From Burkholderiaceae bacterium (lineage in GTDB: Bacteria; Pseudomonadota; Gammaproteobacteria; Burkholderiales; Burkholderiaceae_C), in assembly GCA_023262645.1 (NCBI GenBank), contig JALRAA010000107.1, positions 1 to 5,996 on the forward strand: 5,996 bases of DNA. Reading direction: 5' to 3'. Shown one piece after another: positions 1-5,589 of the stretch. The notes under the pieces are model-generated. The model saw nothing but the letters and a program-made list of their open reading frames with translations. It ran no database searches and was not told where the DNA came from. Positions within the stretch are counted from its first letter, which is position 1. Every line of letters starts with the position of its first letter. The position numbers and the translations under genes are program-made.

Positions 1-65
1 GAGGTCTTGAACCAACCGATCAGGAGATCGGCCGTCGACTCCTCGATCGGTTGGTTCAAGACCTC
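1..65. repeat. Near-perfect fold-back palindrome at the window edge
   Basis: Bases 1-21 are the exact reverse complement of 45-65. Moving inward, 22-26 (AGGAG) pairs with 39-43 (CTCCT) after one unpaired base (C44), and 28-30 pairs with 36-38 after one unpaired base (A27), leaving a loop of about five bases. A 21-bp exact inverted repeat does not arise by chance in a window this size. It lies inside infC coding sequence and starts at the first base of the window, so the left arm may continue outward. A fold-back chimera primed at the short AGGAG/CTCCT match is the simplest reading; a real palindrome is the alternative. Confidence 0.9.
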
Positions 66-200
66 GCCGCGCAGGCGAACGTCGAGCAGAACCCGCTGAT
101 GGAAGGTCGGCAGATGGTCATGATGATCGCGCCGGGCAAGAAAAAACCGGGTAGCGTGGCCAAACCCGTTGCAGACGTTGCGCAAGCAACACCTGCTTAA
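1..200 (+). CDS. infC: Translation initiation factor IF-3, C-terminal fragment (5' end outside window)
   Basis: The frame read from base 3 is open to TAA at 198-200 and gives about 65 residues. It contains QEIGRRLLDRLVQDLA, then VEQNPLMEGRQMVMMIAP, which matches the end of the IF-3 C-terminal domain (family form HQ-E-[IL]-G ... EGRQM-[IV]-M-[VM]-[LI]-AP-KKK). That domain binds the 30S subunit, blocks early 50S joining and checks the initiator codon. After the usual KKK end there is a Pro/Ala/Val-rich tail of about 18 residues (PGSVAKPVADVAQATPA), a type of extension I associate with Burkholderiales. Position just before rpmI and rplT is the classical infC context. The first six residues or so (GLEPTD) come from the left arm of an inverted repeat and may not be genuine; the family usually has GRE-x-x-H there. 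The fragment is richer in G+C and in CAG, GCG and CTC codons than the genes that follow. Confidence 0.9.
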   Translation, partial: GLEPTDQEIGRRLLDRLVQDLAAQANVEQNPLMEGRQMVMMIAPGKKKPGSVAKPVADVAQATPA

Positions 201-286
201 AGGCGACGCAACAAAAGTGTCTCGGGGCTAACAAGTCTGCGTCAGGTTCGCAGCGCCTCACGAGCACAACAAACAGGAGCATCTTC

Positions 287-490
287 ATGCCCAAAATGAA
301 AACCAAAAGCAGCGCAAAAAAGCGCTTTCGCGTCCGTCCTGGTGGAACCGTCAAACGCGGCCAAGCCTTCAAGCGGCACATCCTGACCAAAAAGACCACC
401 AAAAATAAACGCCATTTGCGTGGTCCTACCGGTGTGCATGAAACGAATATGGGTCACATGGCGCAGATGCTGCCCATGGCTGGCTTGTGA
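287..490 (+). CDS. rpmI: 50S ribosomal protein L35
   Basis: This 67-residue, strongly basic protein begins MPKMKTKSSAKKRFRV and carries the L35 pattern K-x-K-[ST]-x-[SK]-[AG]-KKRF-[KR]-[VLI] followed by G...KR..A.K.H.L..K..K.KR.LR. The family is about 65 residues, so it is complete. L35 is a small component of the large ribosomal subunit. The ATG at 287 is supported by AGGAG at 275-279, seven bases upstream. The gene lies 86 bases after infC and 27 bases before rplT, the standard infC-rpmI-rplT order. In Escherichia coli L20 represses rpmI and rplT translation through an mRNA structure; I cannot confirm such a structure here. Confidence 0.97.
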   Translation: MPKMKTKSSAKKRFRVRPGGTVKRGQAFKRHILTKKTTKNKRHLRGPTGVHETNMGHMAQMLPMAGL

Positions 491-517
491 TCAACGGACG
501 AACAAGGAGAATTTGAT

Positions 518-877
518 ATGCCTCGCGTAAAACGTGGTGTGACGGCTCGCGCCAGACACAAAAAAGTATTGGCGCTTGCCAAAGGGTTCCGTGGTCGCCG
601 CGGTAATGTCTACCGTATTGCCAAAGAAGCGGTGATGAAAGCCGGGCAATATGCCTACCGTGACCGCCGTGCCAAAAAACGTGTGTTTCGCCAACTCTGG
701 ATTGCGCGTATCAACGCAGCTGCCCGCGAGTTCGGCATCACATACAGTCAGTTTGCCAATGGTTTGCGCAAAGCGGCCATCGAAATTGACCGCAAGATGT
801 TGGCTGACCTCGCAGTTCACGACAAAGCCGCTTTTGGTCATATCGTGGATCAGGTCAAGGCCAAACTGGCAGCTTGA
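518..877 (+). CDS. rplT: 50S ribosomal protein L20
   Basis: The 119-residue product matches L20 end to end (family about 118). It has a basic, mostly helical N-terminus MPRVKRGVTARARHKKVL (1-18), GFRGRRGNVYRIAKEAVMKA (23-42), YAYRDRRAKKR (46-55) and the signature RQLWIARINAAARE.G..YS.F (58-79), then a globular C-terminal part ending VKAKLAA. L20 binds 23S rRNA early in 50S assembly through its long N-terminal helix, and in several bacteria it also represses its own operon. The start is set by AAGGAGA at 504-510, seven bases before the ATG. A longer open stretch in the +3 frame overlaps it but resembles no protein. Confidence 0.98.
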   Translation: MPRVKRGVTARARHKKVLALAKGFRGRRGNVYRIAKEAVMKAGQYAYRDRRAKKRVFRQLWIARINAAAREFGITYSQFANGLRKAAIEIDRKMLADLAVHDKAAFGHIVDQVKAKLAA

Positions 878-923
878 CCAGGTGTCGACACTTCTGACCT
901 GACAAACAGGCTAGGGTGATCCC

Positions 924-956
924 AAGGGATTGAGGTTTCACAGGCTTCAATCCCTT
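924..956 (+). promoter_or_regulatory. Strong hairpin in the rplT-pheS gap (attenuator or weak terminator)
   Basis: Bases 924-935 (AAGGGATTGAGG) pair with 945-956 (CTTCAATCCCTT) over 12 bp with one G-T wobble, closing a nine-base loop. The 3' side is followed by CTTCTTCATTTG, which is pyrimidine-rich but not a clean T run, so a classical rho-independent terminator is uncertain. A small GGG-TGAT-CCC hairpin (914-923) sits just before it, and GGG at 914-916 could instead pair with CCC at 952-954, giving mutually exclusive folds. In enterobacteria pheST is controlled by attenuation from a Phe-rich leader peptide; no leader peptide with a proper start is visible here. The structure is seen; the regulatory role is inferred. 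Confidence 0.5.
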
Positions 957-980
957 CTTCATTTGCAGCAGAGACAAGAT

Positions 981-2018
981 ATGAATGAGCTCGATTCCTT
1001 GGTGGAGCAGGCGAAACAACTGTTTGCGGCGTGTGCATCACCCGCAGAGTTGGAAAATGCCAAGGCCCAATATTTCGGGAAGGCAGGGCACTTAACAACG
1101 CTGATGAAGGCGCTGTCTTCGTTGGATATCGATGCCAAAAAAGCACAAGGCGCTTTGATCAATGCCGCCAAACAAGCCATTGAACAAGCCTTGCATGATT
1201 GCCGTCAGAAATTGGCTGACGCCGAATTGCAAGCCCAATTAAAAGCCGAAACCTTTGACGTGAGTTTGCCCAGCCACGCCATGGCGCAGGGTGGCTTGCA
1301 TCCCGTGTCTCTCAGCTTAGAACGCATCGAAAATATTTTTACCTCGATGGGTTTTGATGTGGCTCAAGGGCCTGAAATCGAAACCGATTGGTTCAACTTC
1401 ACAGCGCTCAACACGCCTCAAGACCATCCTGCCCGATCCATGCACGACACCTTTTATGTCGAGGGCGGTTATTTGCTGCGAACGCACACGAGTCCCATGC
1501 AGATTCGCCATGCCATGGCGCATGTTCAAAAATACCAAAGTCGGCTGGATGCGGGGCAATCCATGCCTGAAATTCGAGTGATCGCACCCGGACGCACTTA
1601 CCGTGTAGACAGCGACGCCACACATTCCCCGATGTTTCACCAATGTGAAGGCCTGTGGATCGGTGAAAACATCAGCTTCAAAGATTTGAAAGTGGTGTTC
1701 ACAGATTTTTGCCATGCGTTTTTTGAAAACGACGATCTGGTGTTGCGCTTTCGGCCCAGCTTTTTCCCTTTCACCGAACCCAGCGCCGAAATCGATATTC
1801 AATTTCCAGAAGGGCCGTTGGCGGGCCGTTGGTTAGAGGTTGCAGGGTCTGGGCAAGTTCACCCGAATGTGATTCGCAACATGGGGTTAGATCCTGAGCG
1901 ATTCATGGGGTTTGCCTTTGGCATGGGCCCTGATCGGTTGACGATGTTGCGCTATGGCGTGAACGATTTGCGGCTGTTTTTTGATGGCGATATTCGTTTT
2001 TTAAGCCAGTTTCAATGA
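981..2018 (+). CDS. pheS: Phenylalanyl-tRNA synthetase alpha subunit
   Basis: The product is the 345-residue catalytic subunit of the alpha2-beta2 class II enzyme that charges tRNA-Phe with phenylalanine using ATP. Residues 1 to about 90 are a helical, charged N-terminal arm that in the family forms a coiled coil touching tRNA. The catalytic core follows: GGLHPVSLSLERIENIF (104-120), LNTPQDHPARSMHDTFYV (143-160), RTHTSPMQIR (167-176), motif 2 with GRTYRVDSDATHSPMFHQ (204-221), the FPFTEPS segment (262-268) whose aromatic residues line the Phe pocket, and motif 3 GMGPDRLTMLRYG (314-326). The GFAFGMG stretch holds the pocket alanine (about 312) in its normal form. An upstream in-frame TTG at 930 would add 17 residues unlike the family and sits inside the leader hairpin, so I start at ATG 981 (MNELDSL). 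The ribosome site before it is weak (GAG at 971-973). Confidence 0.97.
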   Translation: MNELDSLVEQAKQLFAACASPAELENAKAQYFGKAGHLTTLMKALSSLDIDAKKAQGALINAAKQAIEQALHDCRQKLADAELQAQLKAETFDVSLPSHAMAQGGLHPVSLSLERIENIFTSMGFDVAQGPEIETDWFNFTALNTPQDHPARSMHDTFYVEGGYLLRTHTSPMQIRHAMAHVQKYQSRLDAGQSMPEIRVIAPGRTYRVDSDATHSPMFHQCEGLWIGENISFKDLKVVFTDFCHAFFENDDLVLRFRPSFFPFTEPSAEIDIQFPEGPLAGRWLEVAGSGQVHPNVIRNMGLDPERFMGFAFGMGPDRLTMLRYGVNDLRLFFDGDIRFLSQFQ

Positions 2019-2036
2019 TCTTCTCAAGGCGTATTC

Positions 2037-4466
2037 ATGCAGTTTCCTGAATCCTGGTTGCGCGAATTTTGTGACCCACCCCTTTCCACGCAGCAACTGG
2101 CTGACACACTGACCATGGCGGGTTTGGAAGTAGAAGACCTCCAGCCCGTCGCGCCTTTTTTCAGCCATGTGGTGGTCGGCCATATTCTCGAAGTGGAAAA
2201 ACACCCAGACGCCGACCGATTGCGCATTTGCAAGGTTGATGTTGGTCAGTCGCAGCTTTTGTCGATTGTGTGTGGAGCGCCCAATGCTCGCGTGGGAATT
2301 TTTGTTCCTTGTGCCATGGTCGGCGCTCAGTTGCCGCCAGGCGAGGATGGAAAACCATTCACTATCAAGCTGGGTAAGTTAAGAGGTGTCGAGAGCCAAG
2401 GCATGCTGTGCTCTGCGCGTGAATTGAAAATTTCCCAAGACAGCGAAGGCCTGATGGAGTTGCCATCAGATGCCAAGCCTGGTGTGAATATCCGCGATTA
2501 TTTGAAGCTGGATGACACGTTGTTCACATTGAAACTCACACCCAATCTGGCGCATTGCTTGAGCGTGTTTGGTGTGGCGCGAGAGTTGTCTGCGTTGACA
2601 CGCAGCCCTCTCAAAAACCCGACGTTGCCCGCCGTGGCCAATACAGCCAACGACATATTGCCTGTGCAAATTGACGCCAAAGACTTGTGCGGAAGGTTCA
2701 GCGGCCGCGTCATCAAATCACTGAACCCTGCCGCCAAAACACCTGCTTGGATGGTTCAGCGTCTTGAGCGATGCGGCCAGCGCAGTATCAGCGCATTGGT
2801 AGATATTTCCAATTACGTCATGTTTGAGTTTGGCCGACCAACGCACATATTCGACTTGCAAAAAATACAGGGTGGGTTGCATGTCAGGTGGGCAAAGCCC
2901 AGCGAATCATTGACGTTGCTCAATGGTCAAACCGTCACGCTTGACGATAAGGTGGGTGTGATCGCTGATGCCAAACAAGTCGAGTCTTTGGCGGGCATCA
3001 TGGGTGGTGCAGCCACCGCAGTGTCAGACGACACCCAAGATATTTACGCGGAAGCCGCCTTTTGGTGGCCCTCGGCCATCGCGGGCCGCTCGCGCCGTTT
3101 CAACTTTTCTACCGATGCTGGACATCGGTTTGAAAGAGGCGTTGATCCGCAAACCACAACAGAGCATCTGGAACATCTCACTTCCTTGATTCTGTCTATT
3201 TGCGGCACCGACCAAACCACCGTCGGCCCGATCGACGACCACCCAGTCAACATGCCGGTCACAACACCGGTGCAACTGCGGGTTGAGCGTGCCAACAAAG
3301 TGCTTGGAACAGCATTGAGCCAGCAAGTCATGCTGGATGCTTTACAAGCCTTGGGGCTTGAGGTGGAGCAAACAACGGGAAAGCTGACGGTGCATCCACC
3401 GTCCTACCGCTTTGATTTGAAAATTGAAGAAGACTTGATTGAAGAAATCGCGCGGATGGTGGGTTTTGAAAACCTCCCGACCACTGCGCCGCAAGCGCCT
3501 ATCACCCCGAAAATTCGGCCTGAACATCAGCGTCATGGGTTTGCGGTCAGAAGACAACTCGCTGACCTCGGCTATCAGGAAACCATCAATTTCAGTTTTG
3601 TTGACGAGCAATGGGAAAGAACGCTTGCTGGCAATGACGCACCGATACAACTGCTCAATCCCATCGCCAGCCAAATGAACGTGATGCGGTCTTCGTTGAT
3701 CGGATCGTTGTTGCAAGTTGCCAAATTCAATCTCGACCGCAAAGCACACCGTGTGCGAGTGTTTGAAACAGGGCGGGTTTTCAGGCGCGATCCATCCGTA
3801 CAAGACAGCCTGCAGACCGTGCAAGGCATTCATCAACCCGTGTTGATCGCTGGTTTGGCTTACGGCCCTTTGCACCCATTGGGTTGGAACGGCATAGATA
3901 AGCTGACCGATTTCTTTGATGTGAAGTCTGATGTGTGTCGCCTGATGACTGGCCATGCGCTGTCTTTTGAAGCGGCACATCATCCTGCTTTGCACCCAGG
4001 TCGCTCGGCCCGCATTACCAACCAACACCAAGTGGTGGGTTGGATCGGTGAGCTTCACCCCCAGTGGCGCCAGCAATGGGGATTCACCCATGCACCTGTG
4101 ATTTTTGAATTGGAAATGAATGCGGTCATGTCCCATCCTGTGCCGCATGCGCAATCTGTTTCCCGTTTGCATCCGGTTGAGCGTGATTTGGCCATCGTGG
4201 TGAGCGAAGACATCACGCACGATGCCTTGATGGCATGCATCCAAAAAGCCGACACCACACAGTTGCTGAAAAATGCCACGTTGTTTGATGTGTACCGCCC
4301 CTCCAAGCCTGATGCGTCTGTGCAAGCTGGCGAAAAAAGCATGGCGGTTCGTTTGTTTTTGCAAAGCACGGATGAAAATACACTCACGGATGCACAAATC
4401 GACGGCGTTATTCAGTCCGTTGTCGATGCATTGAGCCGTCAACTCTCTGCCAGATTGCGTGCCTGA
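2037..4466 (+). CDS. pheT: Phenylalanyl-tRNA synthetase beta subunit
   Basis: This 809-residue protein has the full bacterial beta-subunit layout (E. coli about 795). The N-terminal MQFPESWLREF module leads into an OB-fold tRNA-binding domain at about 39-150 (HPDADRLRICKVDVG, IVCGAPN, LRGVESQGMLCSAREL). After LTPNLAHCLSVFGVARELSAL (167-187) comes the B3/B4 editing domain (about 210-385), which hydrolyses Tyr-tRNA-Phe and includes DISNYVMFEFGRPTHIFDL (256-274). The B5 domain follows (about 412-480, HPPSYRFDLKIEEDLIEEIARMVGF), then a catalytic-like core (about 495-700, NPIASQMNVMRSSLIGSLL at 541-559, FETGRVF) and a C-terminal ferredoxin-like anticodon-binding domain (about 711-808, HPVERDLAIVV). 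It lies 18 bases after pheS with a short AAGG ribosome site at 2026-2029, so co-expression of the subunits is expected. I see no frameshift or missing domain. Confidence 0.98.
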   Translation: MQFPESWLREFCDPPLSTQQLADTLTMAGLEVEDLQPVAPFFSHVVVGHILEVEKHPDADRLRICKVDVGQSQLLSIVCGAPNARVGIFVPCAMVGAQLPPGEDGKPFTIKLGKLRGVESQGMLCSARELKISQDSEGLMELPSDAKPGVNIRDYLKLDDTLFTLKLTPNLAHCLSVFGVARELSALTRSPLKNPTLPAVANTANDILPVQIDAKDLCGRFSGRVIKSLNPAAKTPAWMVQRLERCGQRSISALVDISNYVMFEFGRPTHIFDLQKIQGGLHVRWAKPSESLTLLNGQTVTLDDKVGVIADAKQVESLAGIMGGAATAVSDDTQDIYAEAAFWWPSAIAGRSRRFNFSTDAGHRFERGVDPQTTTEHLEHLTSLILSICGTDQTTVGPIDDHPVNMPVTTPVQLRVERANKVLGTALSQQVMLDALQALGLEVEQTTGKLTVHPPSYRFDLKIEEDLIEEIARMVGFENLPTTAPQAPITPKIRPEHQRHGFAVRRQLADLGYQETINFSFVDEQWERTLAGNDAPIQLLNPIASQMNVMRSSLIGSLLQVAKFNLDRKAHRVRVFETGRVFRRDPSVQDSLQTVQGIHQPVLIAGLAYGPLHPLGWNGIDKLTDFFDVKSDVCRLMTGHALSFEAAHHPALHPGRSARITNQHQVVGWIGELHPQWRQQWGFTHAPVIFELEMNAVMSHPVPHAQSVSRLHPVERDLAIVVSEDITHDALMACIQKADTTQLLKNATLFDVYRPSKPDASVQAGEKSMAVRLFLQSTDENTLTDAQIDGVIQSVVDALSRQLSARLRA

Positions 4467-4471
4467 AGGAG
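4465..4471 (+). promoter_or_regulatory. Ribosome binding site of ihfA, overlapping the pheT stop
   Basis: GAAGGAG, an almost ideal Shine-Dalgarno sequence, shares its first two bases with the pheT stop TGA (4464-4466) and lies eight bases before ATG 4480. It decides the ihfA start in favour of 4480 over the in-frame GTG at 4459, which would put this site inside the coding region. The overlap suggests translational coupling to pheT. Confidence 0.8.
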
Positions 4472-4479
4472 CGAATGCC

Positions 4480-4812
4480 ATGAACCTTTCTTTTGAAACC
4501 ATTGAAACACCGGCGCTGACCAAGGCGCAACTTGCAGAACTGTTGTTTCAGCAAATCGGGTTGAACAAGCGGGAATCCAAAGACATGATTGACGCTTTTT
4601 TTGACCTGATTGCCAAGCAATTGGTCGAGGGCGAAGACGTCAAGATATCTGGATTCGGCAATTTTCAAATTCGCACCAAAGCACCTCGCCCTGGCCGCAA
4701 CCCCCGCACCGGAGAAACCATCCCCATCAAAGCGCGCCGCGTCGTCACCTTTCATGCCAGCCAAAAACTCAAAGAGCAAATTCAGGGCGTGCCGATGGAG
4801 TCGGCGCAATAA
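4480..4812 (+). CDS. ihfA: Integration host factor alpha subunit
   Basis: This 110-residue DNABII-family protein pairs with IhfB to form the sequence-specific DNA-bending factor IHF, which acts in nucleoid structure, recombination, replication start and sigma-54 promoters. The helical half (TKAQLAELLFQQIGLNKRESKDMIDAFFDLI, about 14-44) is followed by KISGFGNF (55-62) and the DNA-binding arm RPGRNPRTGE (70-79), with the intercalating proline of the family at residue 75 in the NP pair. It ends with ARRVVTFHASQKLKEQIQG. RPGRNP-TGE with I-P-I-x-ARRVVTF separates the alpha subunit from HU and IhfB. Compared with E. coli (99 residues) it has about ten extra N-terminal residues (MNLSFETIET), which I recall as usual in Burkholderiales. 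It lies 13 bases after pheT, the normal position for ihfA. Confidence 0.96.
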   Translation: MNLSFETIETPALTKAQLAELLFQQIGLNKRESKDMIDAFFDLIAKQLVEGEDVKISGFGNFQIRTKAPRPGRNPRTGETIPIKARRVVTFHASQKLKEQIQGVPMESAQ

Positions 4813-4876
4813 GAAAACTTTTGGCGCATTTTTTCGCAAGCCCCATCTTCTCCCTGCTTGTAAAAACATTTAATTG

Positions 4877-4906
4877 TTGGAAGAAAGCGTTTTTATTTGC
4901 TCTAAT
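4877..4906 (+). promoter_or_regulatory. Candidate sigma-70 promoter with extended -10, upstream of the merR-type gene
   Basis: TTGGAA at 4877-4882 (4 of 6 to TTGACA) and TCTAAT at 4901-4906 (5 of 6 to TATAAT) are separated by 18 bases. TG at 4898-4899 gives the extended form TGC-TCTAAT. Transcription would begin near 4913, leaving a leader of about 75 bases. It lies in a very AT-rich segment: 4861-4920 has 14 G+C in 60 bases. The position after ihfA suggests that the regulator gene can be transcribed separately from the pheST-ihfA message. No convincing terminator is visible between ihfA and this site. Confidence 0.45.
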
Positions 4907-4986
4907 TTTGAATTTTCAAGTCGATATGCTTTGAATCGTGCTGGTCTTCGTGTAACCTCTAAAACCCTTTAAAACCGATTGATTCC

Positions 4987-5430
4987 ATGGAGAATTTTCT
5001 CCCTTCCATTCCAGCAAAACGCTACTTCACCATCGGTGAGGTCAGTGAATTGTGTGGCGTCAAGCCACACGTGCTGCGCTATTGGGAGCAGGAATTCACC
5101 CAATTGCGACCCATGAAACGGCGTGGCAATCGCCGCTATTACCAACACCATGAAGTGCTGATGATCAGGCGCATCAGAGACCTGCTGTATGAACAAGGCT
5201 TCACCATCAGTGGTGCTCGCAACAAGCTGCAAGAACTCGTGCAACTGGAGCGTGAAAAAAAACGTGCGGGTGAAGTCATGTTGCAGGGTTTAGAAGAATT
5301 GGAAGACAACCTGTCCTTGAACGAAACCAAAACAGAAGATCCTTGGGCCAGCACTTTGTCTGGAAATGACGCCAACCGCTTGCAACTTTTGCGTCAAGAA
5401 TTGTTTGAAATACGCGGTCTTCTCGATTGA
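4987..5430 (+). CDS. MerR-family transcriptional regulator of unknown target
   Basis: The 147-residue protein has a MerR-type winged helix-turn-helix at its N-terminus: KRYFTIGEVSELCGVKPHVLRYWEQEF (11-37), then the wing KRRGNRRYYQHHEVLMIRRIRDLL (44-67) and GFTISGARNKL (71-81). The rest is a charged helix (about 81-108), a Glu/Asn-rich linker and a short C-terminal helix (NRLQLLRQELFEIRGLLD). There is no large effector domain, and the only cysteine is C23 inside the helix-turn-helix, so a metal sensor like MerR, CueR or ZntR is unlikely. Small MerR proteins of this kind are known next to ihfA and a tRNA-Pro gene in other proteobacteria, but I know of no established function. ATG 4987 is the only sensible start although no Shine-Dalgarno sequence precedes it. 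It is the last protein gene on the + strand before the tRNA. Confidence 0.9.
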   Translation: MENFLPSIPAKRYFTIGEVSELCGVKPHVLRYWEQEFTQLRPMKRRGNRRYYQHHEVLMIRRIRDLLYEQGFTISGARNKLQELVQLEREKKRAGEVMLQGLEELEDNLSLNETKTEDPWASTLSGNDANRLQLLRQELFEIRGLLD

Positions 5431-5453
5431 TTTGATCAGGTCACGGCTATAAT
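5427..5453 (+). promoter_or_regulatory. Candidate promoter of tRNA-Pro
   Basis: A perfect -10 hexamer TATAAT lies at 5448-5453, ten bases before the mature tRNA. The best -35 is TTGATT at 5427-5432 (4 of 6), with a short 15-base spacer, and it overlaps the TGA stop of the merR-type gene (5428-5430). Transcription would begin near 5460 in a T run, leaving only a few bases of 5' leader for RNase P. The exact -10 makes it credible; the poor spacer lowers confidence. Confidence 0.55.
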
Positions 5454-5462
5454 CATTTTTTT

Positions 5463-5539
5463 CGGCGTGTAGCGCAGCCTGGTAGCGCACTTGCATGGGG
5501 TGCAAGGGGTCGCGAGTTCGAATCCCGCCACGCCGACCA
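5463..5539 (+). tRNA. tRNA-Pro (anticodon GGG)
   Basis: All 77 bases including an encoded CCA (5537-5539) fold as a cloverleaf. The acceptor stem is CGGCGTG (5463-5469) with CACGCCG (5529-5535) and discriminator A5536. The D-stem is GCGC/GCGC around AGCCTGGTA. The anticodon stem CTTGC/GCAAG (5490-5494/5502-5506) holds the loop ATGGGGT with GGG at 5497-5499, reading CCC and CCU proline codons. A five-base variable region and the T-loop TTCGAAT (5517-5523) follow. C1-G72 at the acceptor end and AGCCTGGTAGCGCAC in the D-arm are typical of bacterial tRNA-Pro. The T-stem GCGAG/CCCGC has one A-C mismatch (5515/5525). The gene has its own promoter candidate and a strong terminator. Confidence 0.97.
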
Positions 5540-5551
5540 ATCCAAAAGACC

Positions 5552-5585
5552 AAAGCCCTTGAGATCAACTCTCAGGGGCTTTTTT
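5552..5585 (+). terminator. Rho-independent terminator of tRNA-Pro
   Basis: AGCCCTTGAGA (5554-5564) pairs with TCTCAGGGGCT (5570-5580) in an 11-bp stem with one T-G wobble and a five-base TCAAC loop. The 3' side continues into an unbroken T run (5580-5585), and A5552-A5553 can extend the stem. It ends transcription 13 bases or more past the tRNA CCA. It may also serve the facing cold-shock gene, whose stop is at 5590-5592, although on that strand the tail is the broken series TTTGGTCTTTT and would be weaker. Confidence 0.9.
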
Positions 5586-5589
5586 CTGT

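Noticed and set aside
118..457. - strand open frames across infC and rpmI
   Set aside because: They overlap conserved infC and rpmI and their translations resemble no known protein.
911..956. T-box riboswitch before pheS, suggested by AGGGTG followed by a hairpin
   Set aside because: The conserved T-box sequence (AGGGTGGnACCGCG) continues differently here, no stem I specifier loop is visible, and T-boxes are not expected for pheS in betaproteobacteria.
930..980. Extension of pheS to the TTG at 930
   Set aside because: It adds 17 residues (MRFHRLQSLLHLQQRQD) not typical of PheS, starts inside the leader hairpin and has no ribosome site; ATG 981 fits the family length.
934..981. Phe-rich leader peptide (GFTGFNPFFICSRDKI) before pheS
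   Set aside because: Four Phe codons occur close together, but an in-frame TGA at 931-933 precedes them and there is no ATG, GTG or TTG start, so it cannot be translated as a normal leader.
1317..1802. 161-codon open frame on the - strand, antisense to pheS
   Set aside because: It is opposite the catalytic core of pheS and resembles no protein family; it is a shadow frame.
3342..4523. 393-codon open frame on the - strand, antisense to pheT
   Set aside because: It lies wholly opposite well-conserved pheT and the start of ihfA, its translation has no recognisable domain, and it is rich in His, Arg and Cys as expected for an antisense shadow of biased codons.
4813..4900. Rho-independent terminator after ihfA (T runs at 4829-4834 and 4890-4894)
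   Set aside because: The best stems are three GC pairs (4824-4826/4835-4837) or an almost pure A-T stem (4860-4867/4889-4896); neither is stable enough to claim.
5290..5568. 92-codon - strand frame containing GGIRTRDPLHPMQVRYQAALH
   Set aside because: This is the antisense translation of the tRNA-Pro gene. Such RTRDP-type peptides are a common spurious annotation opposite tRNAs.
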